The position numbers were made by a program, and so were the translations under genes. A stretch of 64,000 nt of DNA from Gossypium raimondii. Taxonomy: Eukaryota; Streptophyta; Magnoliopsida; Malvales; Malvaceae. Position 1 is the first letter of the stretch; each line of letters begins with the position of its first letter. The notes below the pieces were generated by a model. That model was not told where the DNA came from and searched no databases. It worked only from the letters and a program-made list of their open reading frames with translations. Of this stretch, positions 1-10,861 are shown piece by piece. Location: the NCBI RefSeq assembly GCF_025698545.1, contig NC_068577.1:4497501-4561500 (forward strand), given 5' to 3'.

Positions 1-136
1 CTATTTAAGTTTATCATACTAAAATATCTTCTTTTTTTTCTTATTTTGCTTTGAAAAAGTTTTCAAATTTATGTGTTCTAACATTGAATTAGTTATATTG
101 TAACAAGATTTTAATTTGACATATTTAATTTTTTAA

Positions 137-246
137 TTTCACTCGATTCAAAAGAATTTCAAATTGAGTTAGTATGACAAAATGAGACTCGTCAACTCGA
201 TTAACTCGAAATTTTTTCACTTCATTCGATCGAATGCTCAGTCCCA
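137..246. repeat. Decayed terminal fragment of the hAT family found at 8826-14982
   Basis: The stretch reads like the right end of the hAT elements further on: an 'actcgattaactcgaaa' block, then 'cattcgatcgaatgctca'. The intact elements have the same order at 13670-13738 and 14915-14982. No matching left end is seen within the window, so this is a relic or the end of an element lying outside. Confidence 0.6.
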
Positions 247-335
247 ACTAACATCATAAAAATTCGTTTGTTAAATTTAGGTTCGTTACAATATTAATTT
301 TTTATTATATGACTATCAAACTGGAAAATAAAGAG

Positions 336-960
336 ATAAATATATATTTTTGGTACTTATGTTTAGCTTTGATCTTAATTTTCCTACTTACGTTCTTTTT
401 CAAATTGGTACTTATGTTGTCTTTAATTACACAAAATGGTATCAAATTTAGTATATGATATATGTCGATGATGATGTCATAATAACATTTGGGAAATTAT
501 TAAAAATATAAAAATATATATTAAAAATTCAAAATATAAAAATTATAATGTTTGATACCAAATAAAAATAATATAAAATTAATTTTTTATATTTTCATAT
601 TTTTATAAAAGGTATCTTTTTATGAAAATATAAAATCAATTTTTTATAAAAATCATTTTTTATAATTTTATTAAAATTTAAATCAAAATCATGAAAATAT
701 TAATGAAGTTACAAAAAGAATTACAATTTCTTACGTGAAATATATATTTTGTATTTCTAGAAATTTTAGATTTGTAATATCTTTAAATTTTGGATAATGA
801 CATTATCATCATCACATGTCAAATGATCATTGGACCACAAAATAAAAGTTAGTATCATTCAACTTAGGTACCATTCTGTGTAACAGTAGTCAAACATGGG
901 TACCAATTTGAACAAAAATGAATATTGAAATCAAACATATGTACCCAAAAATATATTTAC
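336..960. mobile_element. Foldback (MITE-like) element, about 625 bp
   Basis: The two ends are inverted copies of each other: 'taaatatatatttttggtac' on the left and 'gtacccaaaaatatatttac' on the right. The repeat continues inward through 'caaattggtacttatgtt' and its counterpart 'catgggtaccaatttgaa'. The interior is AT-rich and has no coding potential. I could not find a clean target duplication, so the superfamily is open. Confidence 0.6.
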
Positions 961-2127
961 TTTTTTTACTAAAATGGTTTAAATTAAATTATTATTTTTT
1001 AAGAGGGGTCAAAAATGAAAATTTTCATTTAAAAAGAATTAAAATATTAAATTTTAGGAGGGGCTAAGATGCAATTCCATTACCAAGGAAGCAAAGCCTC
1101 TAACTGCCCTTGGTTTGTTTAGCGGCGAAGTTTGGGGACAATTTGTGGCCTTGACCCTCTTAAATTTAAATAATTCAATTTAATCTCTTTTAGCCCAATT
1201 ATTAAGGGGAGGTCAACTTCTTTAAAAGAAGTTGCCCAAGTATCATTCATTAAAGCTGGCGAATTCCTCAATAAATTGGTATTATTTCAATTGAAATTTT
1301 GTCTCCTAACTCTATCGAGAATTCAAGTGCCAAAAGAATTAACGGGTTCACAAAACGAATGTACATTCTGTTACTCCAAATAAATGAGAATTAACAAATT
1401 TCTCCCGAAAAAATCCACCTCCTCTCGTTACCTCTTTTTCAAAAGTAAATCTTAATTCGCTCAGCGGATTTGGAATATTGAGATTTTTTTAGTGAAAAGA
1501 GTGGCAAATTGGTGTGACACCTAAGGTCACTTTAACATATAGCTCTAAATTTTTAGAAACATTGTGAATCGTTACTTCAGCATATGCCTCTTGTTTTTTC
1601 CCTTCTTTCACCAGAACATATTCATATTCAATGCAAATAACTTATCTCTTACACATTTGATTGTTGGTTAAATTCGAGTTTTAGTCCCTATATTATACTT
1701 CATTTAAACTTTAGTCTTTAATGTGACGTAATCTAACTTTCTTACTGTTATCGGTGTTATTCTTTAGTCTAAATCCCTAACATCAACACAACTCAAATTC
1801 ATTATATCATTTAAATTAACATTAAAATTATCTATTTAACTTGTGATTTAAATAAAAACTAAATTATGATATATCCACGATATGGATAAAAACAAAATTA
1901 TGTGTCAATTAAATTTGTAAAAAAATGAAATTTTAATTACAACGATAAAGTTCAAATTTACTTTATATAATGCAATGATGTTTTAGTCATTGTTCAGTTG
2001 AATTAGTGCCTAATAACTTGTAACACCAATTTAATTAATTATGAATAACATTAAGTTTTATTATCTTTCTTTCTTTAATAGATTACGGTCGATTACTTAA
2101 AAAATTACAGTTAATTATTATTTTATA
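961..2127. other. AT-rich intergenic stretch, no gene seen
   Basis: No open frame with recognisable content. The part around 1680-2000 has the wording ('tagtccctatatta', 'tttagtctttaatg') common in the arms of foldback elements of this window, but I could not pair it with a second arm. Confidence 0.5.
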
Positions 2128-2831
2128 AGGTAAACTATCAAAATAGTCACTTTTGTTTCTTTCAGTTACATTTTAGTCACTTATGTTTAAAATGTTAAGT
2201 TTTAGTCACTTACGTTTATCGTATTGTAACATTTTAATCACTGAACGTTAATTGCCGTTAGCAGTGTAACAATAAAGCTAATGTGACACGTTTAATCATC
2301 AATTCAAACGAAAATTTTAAGTTAAATTATATAATTGGTCCCTATATTTTTTGAGCAATTTAAATTTTTTCTTTTATATTCTTTGAATTTTTTTAAATTT
2401 TCCGTTCTCTTCTGCTTTCTCCTTCTATTTTCCTCCGTTCTCCGTCTCTTTTAACTTAATTTTTCTATGTTTTCATTTCTTAAAATTTATCCATTTTTTC
2501 TTTTATGTATTTTTCTACGTTAAAAGATATGGAGAAGGGATGAAAATAGAGGAGAAGTAGAAGAGAATGAAAAAAAAGGAAAGTTAAAAGAAACATAAAA
2601 GTAAAAAAATTAAATTCCTCAAAATAAAAAAATATGGGGATCAATTGTATAATTTAATTATTTGAAATGATGATTTAACGTGCCACATCAGCTTACCGTT
2701 AACGACAATTAACGGCTCAGTGACTAAAATGTTACAACACTTTAACATAAGTGACTGAAATGTAACAATTCAAACATAAGTGGCTGAAATATAACAATTG
2801 AAACATAAGTAACTATTTTAACAATTTACCC
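2128..2831. mobile_element. Mutator-type MITE, 704 bp, with 9-bp target duplication
   Basis: The ends are inverted repeats (left 'aggtaaactatcaaaatagt', right the matching '...aacaatttaccc'). They are flanked on both sides by the same nine bases, TATTTTATA (2119-2127 and 2832-2840). A 9-bp duplication is the hallmark of Mutator-like elements. The arms carry several repeats of 'tttagtcacttatgtt' and its complement. There is no transposase, so it is non-autonomous. A second member of the family lies at 52592-53260. Confidence 0.85.
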
Positions 2832-3048
2832 TATTTTATATTATATGAAATAATATTATAAAGGCTATTTATATTAAAATATTAATTAATAAAATCAGTT
2901 CAACCAACGAATTTAGGCAATAAATAACTAATATTTAGTAGAAAAGGGTAGCACCTCAAAGACAAAGCCAGTGAGTACTTTTTTTTTGTAATCGAAAGCT
3001 CCCTTCCATATATTATTTGATTTTATTTAATTTCTTCGTAGTTAAATC

Positions 3049-3250
3049 ATTAATGGTTTGTCGATTGAGTCTTAGCTCGATTGATATAGATATTATTGTT
3101 AATGTAGGAGGACGTGGGTTCGAGTGCGCTAAAGTGTACTATCCTCATGTTTATGGATTGAAGAGAGACTAGAGCAGATATAATGAGATTGTTCAGAAAA
3201 TCAATTTCACAATTGAGTAGGAGATTGAATATTATAAAAAGAGTAAATAA
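3049..3250 (+). mobile_element. tRNA-derived SINE
   Basis: The head carries an A-box-like 'tagctcgattg' (3073-3083) and a B-box-like 'gggttcgagtgcg' (3117-3129), at the spacing of an internal RNA polymerase III promoter. A unique body follows ('gctaaagtgtactatcctc...atttatggattgaagagag') and then an A-rich tail near 3236-3255. Two more pieces of the same body lie at 42214-42345 and 26764-26830, which supports a dispersed family. It has no coding capacity and depends on a LINE for movement. The exact 5' end is uncertain. Confidence 0.65.
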
Positions 3251-3699
3251 ATAATAATAATTTTATAGAAAATATCTTCAAATCCCAACAAGAAGAATAT
3301 ATATAATATTTGGTTTGGTCAATCACGAAAAGAACTTAGATTTTAACAAAATATATTAATTTTAAAAAGAAAAAACCAAACTTTTGGTAGAATATAATTT
3401 TTTTAAAAGGAAGGAATATTTAAAGAAAAACAATTGTCATAATAGAATTACTCTTTAAATATGTCTAGTTAAATTGAATCGTATATGACTATGGTCTATG
3501 AGATCTTTGGTCGGTTTTAAGAGGTCTCCAACCATTTAGAAGTAGAAATCAAATCTTTTGTTACTTACAATGTTTATATGTTTAGTTGACTTTGAATGAT
3601 CATTAACTTTTATCTCATCAAGTGTTTTTTTAGAGAGATGATCATGCATTGTAATACATTGAAGGAAACATATGGATTTTACCCTGCGTTAAAGTAAGT

Positions 3700-5966
3700 T
3701 GTTGACACCGTTTTTTTTTTTTTGTAAAACGGGGTTGACTTGGATTTTGAAAATGAAAACAAAAATGAAGTTGCCACCAATCCTTTTTGATGAGGTGTGA
3801 TCGGATCACCTCGAAAAGTGATTGTTTTTAATAAACGATTTGGTTTTATTAAAATAACGATTTTGGTCCACAAAATTCAGAAAAACTGGTTCGGGAGTCG
3901 GTTACATACGAGGAAGGATTAGCACCCTCGTAACGCCCAAAATTGGTACCAAATTGATTAATTAGCGTTTTAGTGTCGAAGATTGAAAACTTTGAAGAGT
4001 TTTAAAAAATACGATCCTAAAAAAATTTTCGAATAATATGAGTTGAAATTTAGGATCCTCTTGTTTCGAAAGAATATCACTTCCAGCACGTTAGGATACG
4101 ATACTTTAAACACTCGAAACCAAGATTACCTTATGGTTCCCAAAACCCATAATTTGAAATTTTAAAAGGATATTTGACTATTTGGCCAAACGAGAAATTG
4201 AAACCCAGCACGTTAGGGCACGTTTTCTCGAATTTCCAAACGCAAAATATTGCCTTATTTAAAAAAATTTTCCTTTTTGAGGTATGGTGTTAACATGCAT
4301 AACGGAATAATAAATATGATAATATAAATAAAAATAATACGAGCAAAAACAAAAATAAATAAAAAATAATGATAAAAAAGACAAACCAATTATATATAAT
4401 AATAAATAAACAAATAAAATTAAACATTTTAAAAAAATAATAATAATAGACACATAAATGAATAAATAAAGAAATATTAAGTAAAACAATGATAACAATA
4501 AAGAAAATGAATAAAATTATAAACATATAAGAATGCATATATGTATATATGTACATAACAAAGTTTGAAATAAAAAGATATAAATAAGCAAGTAATAATT
4601 TCAATATATAATAAGACCAATATATTTGAAGTTTAAATAAGTAAACATAAATGATAATATAATAACAATTACAAATAATAATAATAATCATAATAATATC
4701 TAATTTTCTAATATTATTAATAAAATAACTAAATAATAAAACAAACAGGCTAAATCCAATTTTAAAACAAAATTCGGGGTTTAAAACGCAAATAAACAAA
4801 AAAAAAGGGTCCCCAAGGACCTAAATATAATGCGCTCAAAGAACGGAGGGCTGACTTGGAAAATATCCCAAGCCCTATGCGTAGCGTTTTAGCGCAGACT
4901 GAAATGAAATGCGCGGAAAATAACGCGGCCAAATAAAAAAGTAAAAATGGGACCAGATTGCACTAAGGCGCAAAAGATGAGGGACCTCGCGCGCAAATAT
5001 CCCCATCACCGCAGAAACACGTGGATCCTGAGGGTGGACGGGTCGGGTTGCGGGTCAGGGCCAAAACGACGTCGTTTTGGCACCTGACCCCTAGTTGCAA
5101 AACGGCACCGTTTTATTTAGGGTATTTAAGCAAAAAAAAATCATTTCAGCTACCACTTAAAAAAATCAAAGAAAACCCTTCCCCCTTTTCTCTTCCCCAA
5201 ATCCGGCCAAGGTTTCGGTCAGAAGGCCACCAGAAGCGCCACCGTAGCCGTGTGGCGTTGCTATGCAAAAGGGCGATTCAACCTCGGTTTTCGTAGCACA
5301 AATCGAATCCCTTTTAAACCGATGGGCTGCCAGAAAGGGGTGATTCGAAACTTCTTTTGAGCTCGAATCCTACGCCCGACAAGGGGTCTCCGACGGCGCA
5401 AACAGATTCAGGTACCTTCTCTTTTCTTTTTTTTCTATTCTTTTTTTATTTATAAAAATATAGAAGAAAAACAAAAAAAAACGAAAATAGATCTTAAACC
5501 GAAAAATAAAAATCACCTTAAGTACTCTTTGCTTTTTTATTTTCTAAAATGCTCGAAAAAGAAAATAGAGAACCAAACCCTTTTATAGTAAAGATATTCG
5601 GCTTTTTATAGCCTAAATTACATGTTATTTTTGCTATTTTTGTTGCGTTTCTGTTGTTTGCGTGTCTTGCAAGTGACGGCGCAAGTGGGGGACGGTGATG
5701 TGACCATGGCGGTGGTAGACGCGCGGCGGTGGCGACTGGCAGGGCAAGTGGGCGACCCTAGGTGCGGTGCACCTAGGGTTAGGGTTACTTTTTTTCTGAA
5801 AATGTGTTTTGGGCTAAGTTTTGATTTGGGCCTTTTGGGCCTGTTGGGTTTAGTTGGGTTTGGGTTTGGTTTAATTTTGGGCTTTATGTATTGGGCCTGG
5901 CATGTAATTGGACTGTTAATTATTTGGTTTAATTTATTTGGGCCCGGGCAAATTGGGCCTACTACA
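3700..5966. mobile_element. Solo LTR of a large LTR retrotransposon (probably Gypsy), 2.27 kb
   Basis: The block begins TGTTGACACC and ends CCTACTACA, so it has the TG..CA ends of an LTR. It is flanked by the same five bases, TAAGT (3695-3699 and 5967-5971). No internal retroviral region lies between, so this is one LTR left after recombination. Family placement (Gypsy) is from memory of cotton repeats. Open frames inside it are by-products of AT-rich sequence. Two palindromes with ACGT or GGCACC cores lie near 5061-5113. Confidence 0.8.
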
Positions 5967-6158
5967 TAAGTAAAGGGTTTTGTTTTTATCTTAGTGAGAA
6001 TGAAATAAATATAAAATCAAATAATTATAGTATCATTACAGTACATTGTGGGATTTGGAGACCCACACATATAATTGCGTATAGTGAATCTTGAATTTCG
6101 GTACTTGAAGTTAAGAATTTATTGGAAAATAATATATGAGATTTAAATCAAAATATAT

Positions 6159-6619
6159 TGTAACAGCTCGTTTTTCAGTGGTGTCGGAAACAGTGGTTTT
6201 AGGGCCACCAAATTCGACGAGTAAGGTCGTAAATATTATTATTTAATATTTACGAGTCAAATGTGTCTTAGGCTGTGTGAGCATTCGAAATAGGGACACA
6301 CGGCCATGTCCCAGCCCGTGTGAGTATACTAACTTGGGTCACACGTATGAGTCACACGACCATGTGACCCCTGTAGTGTTGAAAATTTTAAGTGTTTCTG
6401 AAAAATTCTCTAAGTTTCTGATTTAGTCCCGATCTGTTTCTAATGTGTATTTTGGGCTTCGAGGGCTCATATAAGAGACAATATGTATTATTTTAATCGG
6501 TTTTTGACATGAATGCTATATGATATGAAATGTTTGCATTTTCTGTATGTTTAATTTGTAAACTCTGGTAATGCTTCGTAACCCTATTCTAGAGATGGAT
6601 TCGGGTTAGGGGTATTACA
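6159..6619 (+). mobile_element. LTR, first copy (461 bp)
   Basis: Begins TGTAACAGCTCG and ends GGTATTACA. It contains 'gggacacacggccatgtccc' and 'gtcacacgaccatgtgaccc', motifs I associate with cotton Gypsy-like LTRs. No target duplication is visible directly at its ends. The related, longer LTR at 18060-19654 starts with similar words on the other strand. Confidence 0.65.
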
Positions 6620-6702
6620 GTGTGGGCTTGAATCTTAAATTTCGGTACTTGAAGTTAAGAATTTATTGGAAAATAATATATGAGATTTAAATCAAAATAT
6701 AT

Positions 6703-7163
6703 TGTAACAGCTCGTTTTTCAGTGGTGTCGGAAACAGTGGTTTTGGGGCCACCAAATTCGACGAGTAAGTTTGTAAATATTATTATTTAATATTTACGAG
6801 TCAAATGTGTCTTAGGCCGTGTGAGCATTCGAAATAGGGACACACGGCCATGTCCCAGCCTGTGTGAGTATACTAACTTGGGTCACACGTATGAGTCACA
6901 CGACCATGTGACCCCTGTAGTGTTGAAAATTTTAAGTGTTTCTGAAAAATTCTCTAAGTTTTTTATTTAGTCCCGATCTGTTTCTAATGTGTATTTTGGG
7001 CTTCGAGGGCTCTTACAAGAGACAATATGTATTATTTTAATCAGTTTTTGACATGAATGCTATATGATATGAAATGTTTGCATTTTCTGTATGTTTAATT
7101 TGTAAACTCTGGTAATGCTTCGTAACCCTGTTCTAGAGATGGATTCGGGTTAGGGGTACTACA
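6703..7163 (+). mobile_element. LTR, second copy (461 bp)
   Basis: Same length and ends as the copy at 6159-6619, with only scattered differences by eye. It arose as part of the 544-bp tandem duplication rather than by a second insertion, because the surrounding sequence is duplicated too. Confidence 0.65.
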
Positions 7164-7177
7164 GTGTGGGCTTGAAC

Positions 7178-7574
7178 TAGAGGTACTCATGGGCCGGGCC
7201 GGGCCCATAAAAATTTTGGCTGGGCCTACCCGACCAAATATGGGCTGAAATTTTGCCCAGTGCCCTACCTGAAAAATCATAAGCCCTACCTACCCGTCCT
7301 ATTTTTTTAATAAATACCAAAAATTTATTTTAAAAATTAAAAAAAGTATTTTAAAAGTATTTTAAAATTTTAAAAATTAAAAATAAATATATTTATTATA
7401 TCGGTCAAAATGGCAGGCCCGGCCAAAAAGTGGTGCTCGAGGTCTGCCCGTTTTCTAAACGGGCCTCGTTTTTTGCCCAAGCCATATTTCGGGCCTATAT
7501 TTTTACCCAAACCCTCCCATATTTCTGGCGGGCCGTCGGGCCGGGCCGGGTCGCCCGGCCCATAAGCACCTTTA
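7178..7574. mobile_element. Non-autonomous hAT (MITE), 397 bp, with 8-bp target duplication
   Basis: Terminal inverted repeats read TAGAGGTACTCATGGGCCGG on the left and, read inward from the right, TAAAGGTGCTTATGGGCCGG. Both sides carry the same eight bases, GCTTGAAC (7170-7177 and 7575-7582), as expected for hAT transposition. The ends are rich in GGGCC runs while the core is AT-rich. No transposase is present. Confidence 0.85.
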
Positions 7575-7582
7575 GCTTGAAC

Positions 7583-8825
7583 CAATTGAATCGAAACACG
7601 GAACTAGAAAAAATTTTCTCTCCTTTTGGGGTGAAAACGAAAATTTTCTCTTCTTAATAGAATATGATAGAATTGTTATTCCGGAAAAATATATGTAATA
7701 GTTGAGAATAAACTTTGTATTTTTTGATAATAATAATATCTTAAAGTTGTGTAAATAGCTCTATAGGTGCCATTTATTCATAAGAGGAGAGCGTAGAACC
7801 TTTGTTAAGTTGTAATGGTTTATTTTTAATAGAAAAACAACTTTCTACTTAGAGTAGGAGACGGGTGGACGACACACCCTAGTATTTCTACTAGGTTGTC
7901 ATCCCTTTCCTGTCACATGAGGGGTTTTAGGCCTCTCTTACCTCAGGTCCAAGTACTAGTACTTCTTAGGCCCTTTTGACCCAGTACTCTGTAATGTAAT
8001 CCAACTTGATTTAGTTTTTCTATTTCCCAAAATAAACTTTAATATTTATATATAAACAAATTTCTCATCCCTATTTTACCCTTACCAAAATTTTGATGAT
8101 TTTGCCCCTGGTAAAATTTCGAGAAAATATGTTCAATATTTCACAACTCAACATGTTCACTATAACCGAATGGTTTATTTTAATTTTCGGGTTTCAAAAT
8201 AGTCCAAAAATATAAACTCATTCTTCCGCTATTTTTTAAGTAATCCATATAGGATTGCAAATTTCTATTTTATATTTATTTTTATTTCTATTTTTGAAAC
8301 CTGCATTCACTTCCAAATGATTTCATTTCTCCATTTCGAAGAAGAACATAATCATTCATGAATGTTTCCTATTTCTCTTTTTCTATTTATTTTGTTCATT
8401 TCTATTCAAAGACACAATTCATTTATGGTTTCAACAAGCTAACAAAGGGACTGATTGGATATATGTAGTTGATGATCAAAAGATTTATAATTAAGTTTTG
8501 GCTTTTCGTCTATTAATTATAAACTCATTTAGTCATGAAGTCATTCCACTATAATATTGTGATTGAGCTCTCCTCAATGACATACCATTACGAAAGCAAC
8601 TACTAAGTACTTGTCCAATGACTTTATCATAAGTGTGATACCCTCATAGGATATCATTGATCTTTTTGGGATAATATTCGTTCTCTTAATATTATATTAT
8701 TTTATCTAATAGTAATCATTATATCTTCCTTCATAAAAAGTCAATCACTATCAAATAGTGATCAAGTAATCCATCAGAAAAATAAACGACCTGTGACGAC
8801 GTTTACTTTTCATCAACCATGTAAT
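7583..8825 (-). mobile_element. Left part of an old Copia-like LTR split by the hAT composite
   Basis: Read on the - strand this has the look of an LTR R/U5 region. The part next to the hAT insertion continues directly into 14984 once the hAT is removed: 'catgtaat' on the left joins 'gccaatgagaggatatcat' on the right. The joined stretch aligns in order with the related LTR at 15666-18059 ('cacaatgccaataagagg'). Its outer (left) end is not resolved. It is a fossil without coding content here. Confidence 0.5.
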
Positions 8826-9790
8826 AGGGGTAGGGGTGAGCAAAATTCGATTCGATTCAAAAAAATCGAAAAAAATTTCGAATTTCGAATTATTCGAATC
8901 GAGTTAATCAAGTTAATCGAGTTAATCGAATCAATTCGAATTTTTTTTTCGAATTTCGAGTTCGAATCGAGTTGAATTTTCGAATTCCAATAACTCGAAT
9001 AATTCGAATATAAACTATATTTTTTATTTTTAAAATACACCACATATATTTTTTATTTTTAAAAAACACTACATTTAAAAATTAAAAGTTAAAACAAAAT
9101 CACTTCCAAAATCCCTAACTAAGCCTGTGCCCTCCCTCCTCCCTTTTTTCCCCAATCTGAAAATCTTCACCTCCGGTCCACCCCTCCTCGGCTCCTCCAC
9201 CGATCCACCTCCGCTCTGATCCTCCACGGCTGAGTGCTGACGGCTCCGACTTTGATTTGAGCTCCGCCTCTGCGAATCTTTCTAAAGCAATTGATTGGGT
9301 ACAGGTAACATTCAAACTTCCCTCTTTGTTGGAGTTGCACTTGTCAGCTTGTCTGCTTGTGGTTTAGACTTTAGAAGACTACTCTCAACTCTCAAGCTAA
9401 AGTTGGAAAACCTGTATTGCACAGCAGAACAAAAAAGTTTTTGTATAAAAAAGTTTTCACTTTGTTTATTCACCTTTTTTTTTGTTTAAATTCTCTGTTG
9501 AGATACTTTTTTAACGAAATGCAGCAAGTCCATCGAAAAAAGGTGGGTTTTTTCTTTTCTTTTCAATGACTTACTTTTTTAATCCTTCTGGGTTTATCTT
9601 AAAACTATCTTACAAATCATCTTTACTCTTTAGTGAGTTGATTTTTCTTTTTTTCATTTTTACTCTTTTATTATTAGGAAGCAGGGATAGGTTATGTTTC
9701 CTTGTTTATAGTTGTTTGCTATTTATACAGGGTCATTTTTTATATTGAGAAAATGTAGAATATTCATTAGTTTGTTGAAACAATTTGCAG

Positions 9791-9953
9791 CAAATACTTC
9801 AAGCTGTCAACACTATACACAAGGAACGTATTGTACATTCAGACTTGAAGCTAGCTAACTTCCTTCTTGTAAAAGGTTCTCTAAAACTTATTGATTTTGG
9901 TATTTGCCAAAGCCATAATGAGTGATACAACCAACATCCAAAGAGATGCACAG
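9791..9953 (+). pseudogene. MPS1: Captured exon of the host MPS1/TTK protein kinase gene inside the hAT element
   Basis: Translation from 9791 gives [10 protein letters not shown], then the kinase catalytic loop [11 protein letters not shown], then LKLIDFG, i.e. kinase subdomains VIb and VII. The wording fits plant and animal MPS1/TTK kinases (HSDLKPANFL and LKLIDFGIA in the family). After the DFG the frame slips by one extra base, and the next frame continues [14 protein letters not shown], again the TTK wording. The piece is bordered by an intron-type acceptor (tttgcag, ending 9790) and a donor (caggtaccc at 9951), so it looks like one exon with intron edges taken from genomic DNA. It lies between the left end of the hAT and its transposase. 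No other MPS1 exons are seen. It cannot encode a working kinase. Confidence 0.8.
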
Positions 9954-10861
9954 GTACCCATTACTTATTGGTCACTTCAACTTTTATGAAATATTCATGT
10001 CCTGTATGCTGATTAGGTCACCCTTCTTTTGTTGAATTGCTTTTGTAAATGGGATTTGGTTTATATTCATCTATATTTTATCATCATGTGAAATTGTTTG
10101 TTGATGGCTGATGTATATATTATACAAAGAATACCCAATTTGAAAATTTTTAAACAAAAATAGCCACTAAGAGTGTTTTTCATATGTATGGGTATATATG
10201 AGCTTAGTATACCTGTTTGTGGAGCCAAGAATTTAGCAAAAGAATACTGAATACACTATAAAACAGCTCCCTCCCTAGCACTGGGGAATTAGCTTAACCT
10301 AATAGCAAACAACCAATTGAACCCTTGCCATCTTAATTTATGATCACTTGAGTCAGATTTTGATGGTGATAGGAGGGTAAGCAGCTATATATATCTTTAA
10401 ACTTGAAGGAATCCAAGATGACTTGGGAAGATTGGCAAAGGCATTTCCAGCCCATCATAGAAACTCCTGCACAAAGCATAAGTAGTTTTCCTTAGTGCTG
10501 CTAGTGTCATCATTGAGTTTATTAAATTTCTTAGAATGGTGAGAGTTTTATTTGTGCACTGCAATGTGTTTTTCCTTTTATTCTTTTCAAATGAATACAC
10601 TGGAATAGGCATTTTTTGTAGTTTACATTACTCATGTACTGCATAAAATGTATGATTTTCACAACAAAGTTTGATCATTACAATTTTATTCTTGTACTGT
10701 ATAAAATGTACTGCATTTTTTGTTTTGTTCTTCATTGCATGCAAATGCTGGCCAAATTAGATGTTCTACCAAATAAGTCTAGATATTTTCATATTTATTA
10801 AGTTTGATTTTAAACCAATTTTTGGTCATGGTTACTGATTGCAACAAATGTTTACTTGTAG

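Larger units (their letters stand above)
6086..7173. repeat. 544-bp direct tandem duplication, two units, each holding an LTR
   Basis: Units 6086-6629 and 6630-7173 match almost base for base at an offset of 544. Each consists of about 75-85 bp of flanking DNA ('ggtacttgaagttaagaatt') followed by the 461-bp LTR. The 84 bp between the two LTRs equal the 84 bp before the first. The flank was therefore copied together with the LTR, and the pair is not the two ends of one tiny element. Confidence 0.8.

Noticed and set aside
3073-3129. A genuine tRNA gene
   Set aside because: A- and B-box-like words are present but no cloverleaf can be formed, and the body matches other dispersed copies; a SINE fits better.
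4259-4799. Long - strand open frames rich in Ile, Phe and Tyr
   Set aside because: They lie within the AT-rich part of the solo LTR (3700-5966), have low-complexity composition and no domain; they are chance frames.
5021-5969. + strand frames of 91 and 115 codons
   Set aside because: Both are inside the same solo LTR; the translation has no recognisable motif.
6159-7163. A miniature LTR element with two LTRs and an 84-bp interior
   Set aside because: The interior equals the left flank of the first LTR, so a tandem duplication of flank plus LTR explains it better.
9115-9748. Short frames in the hAT left region
   Set aside because: They probably cover transposase leader and intron sequence; no similarity to any protein I know.
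9791-9953. Possibility of a working MPS1 kinase gene here
   Set aside because: Only one exon is present, with a frame slip, and it is enclosed by hAT sequence; the rest of the kinase is missing.
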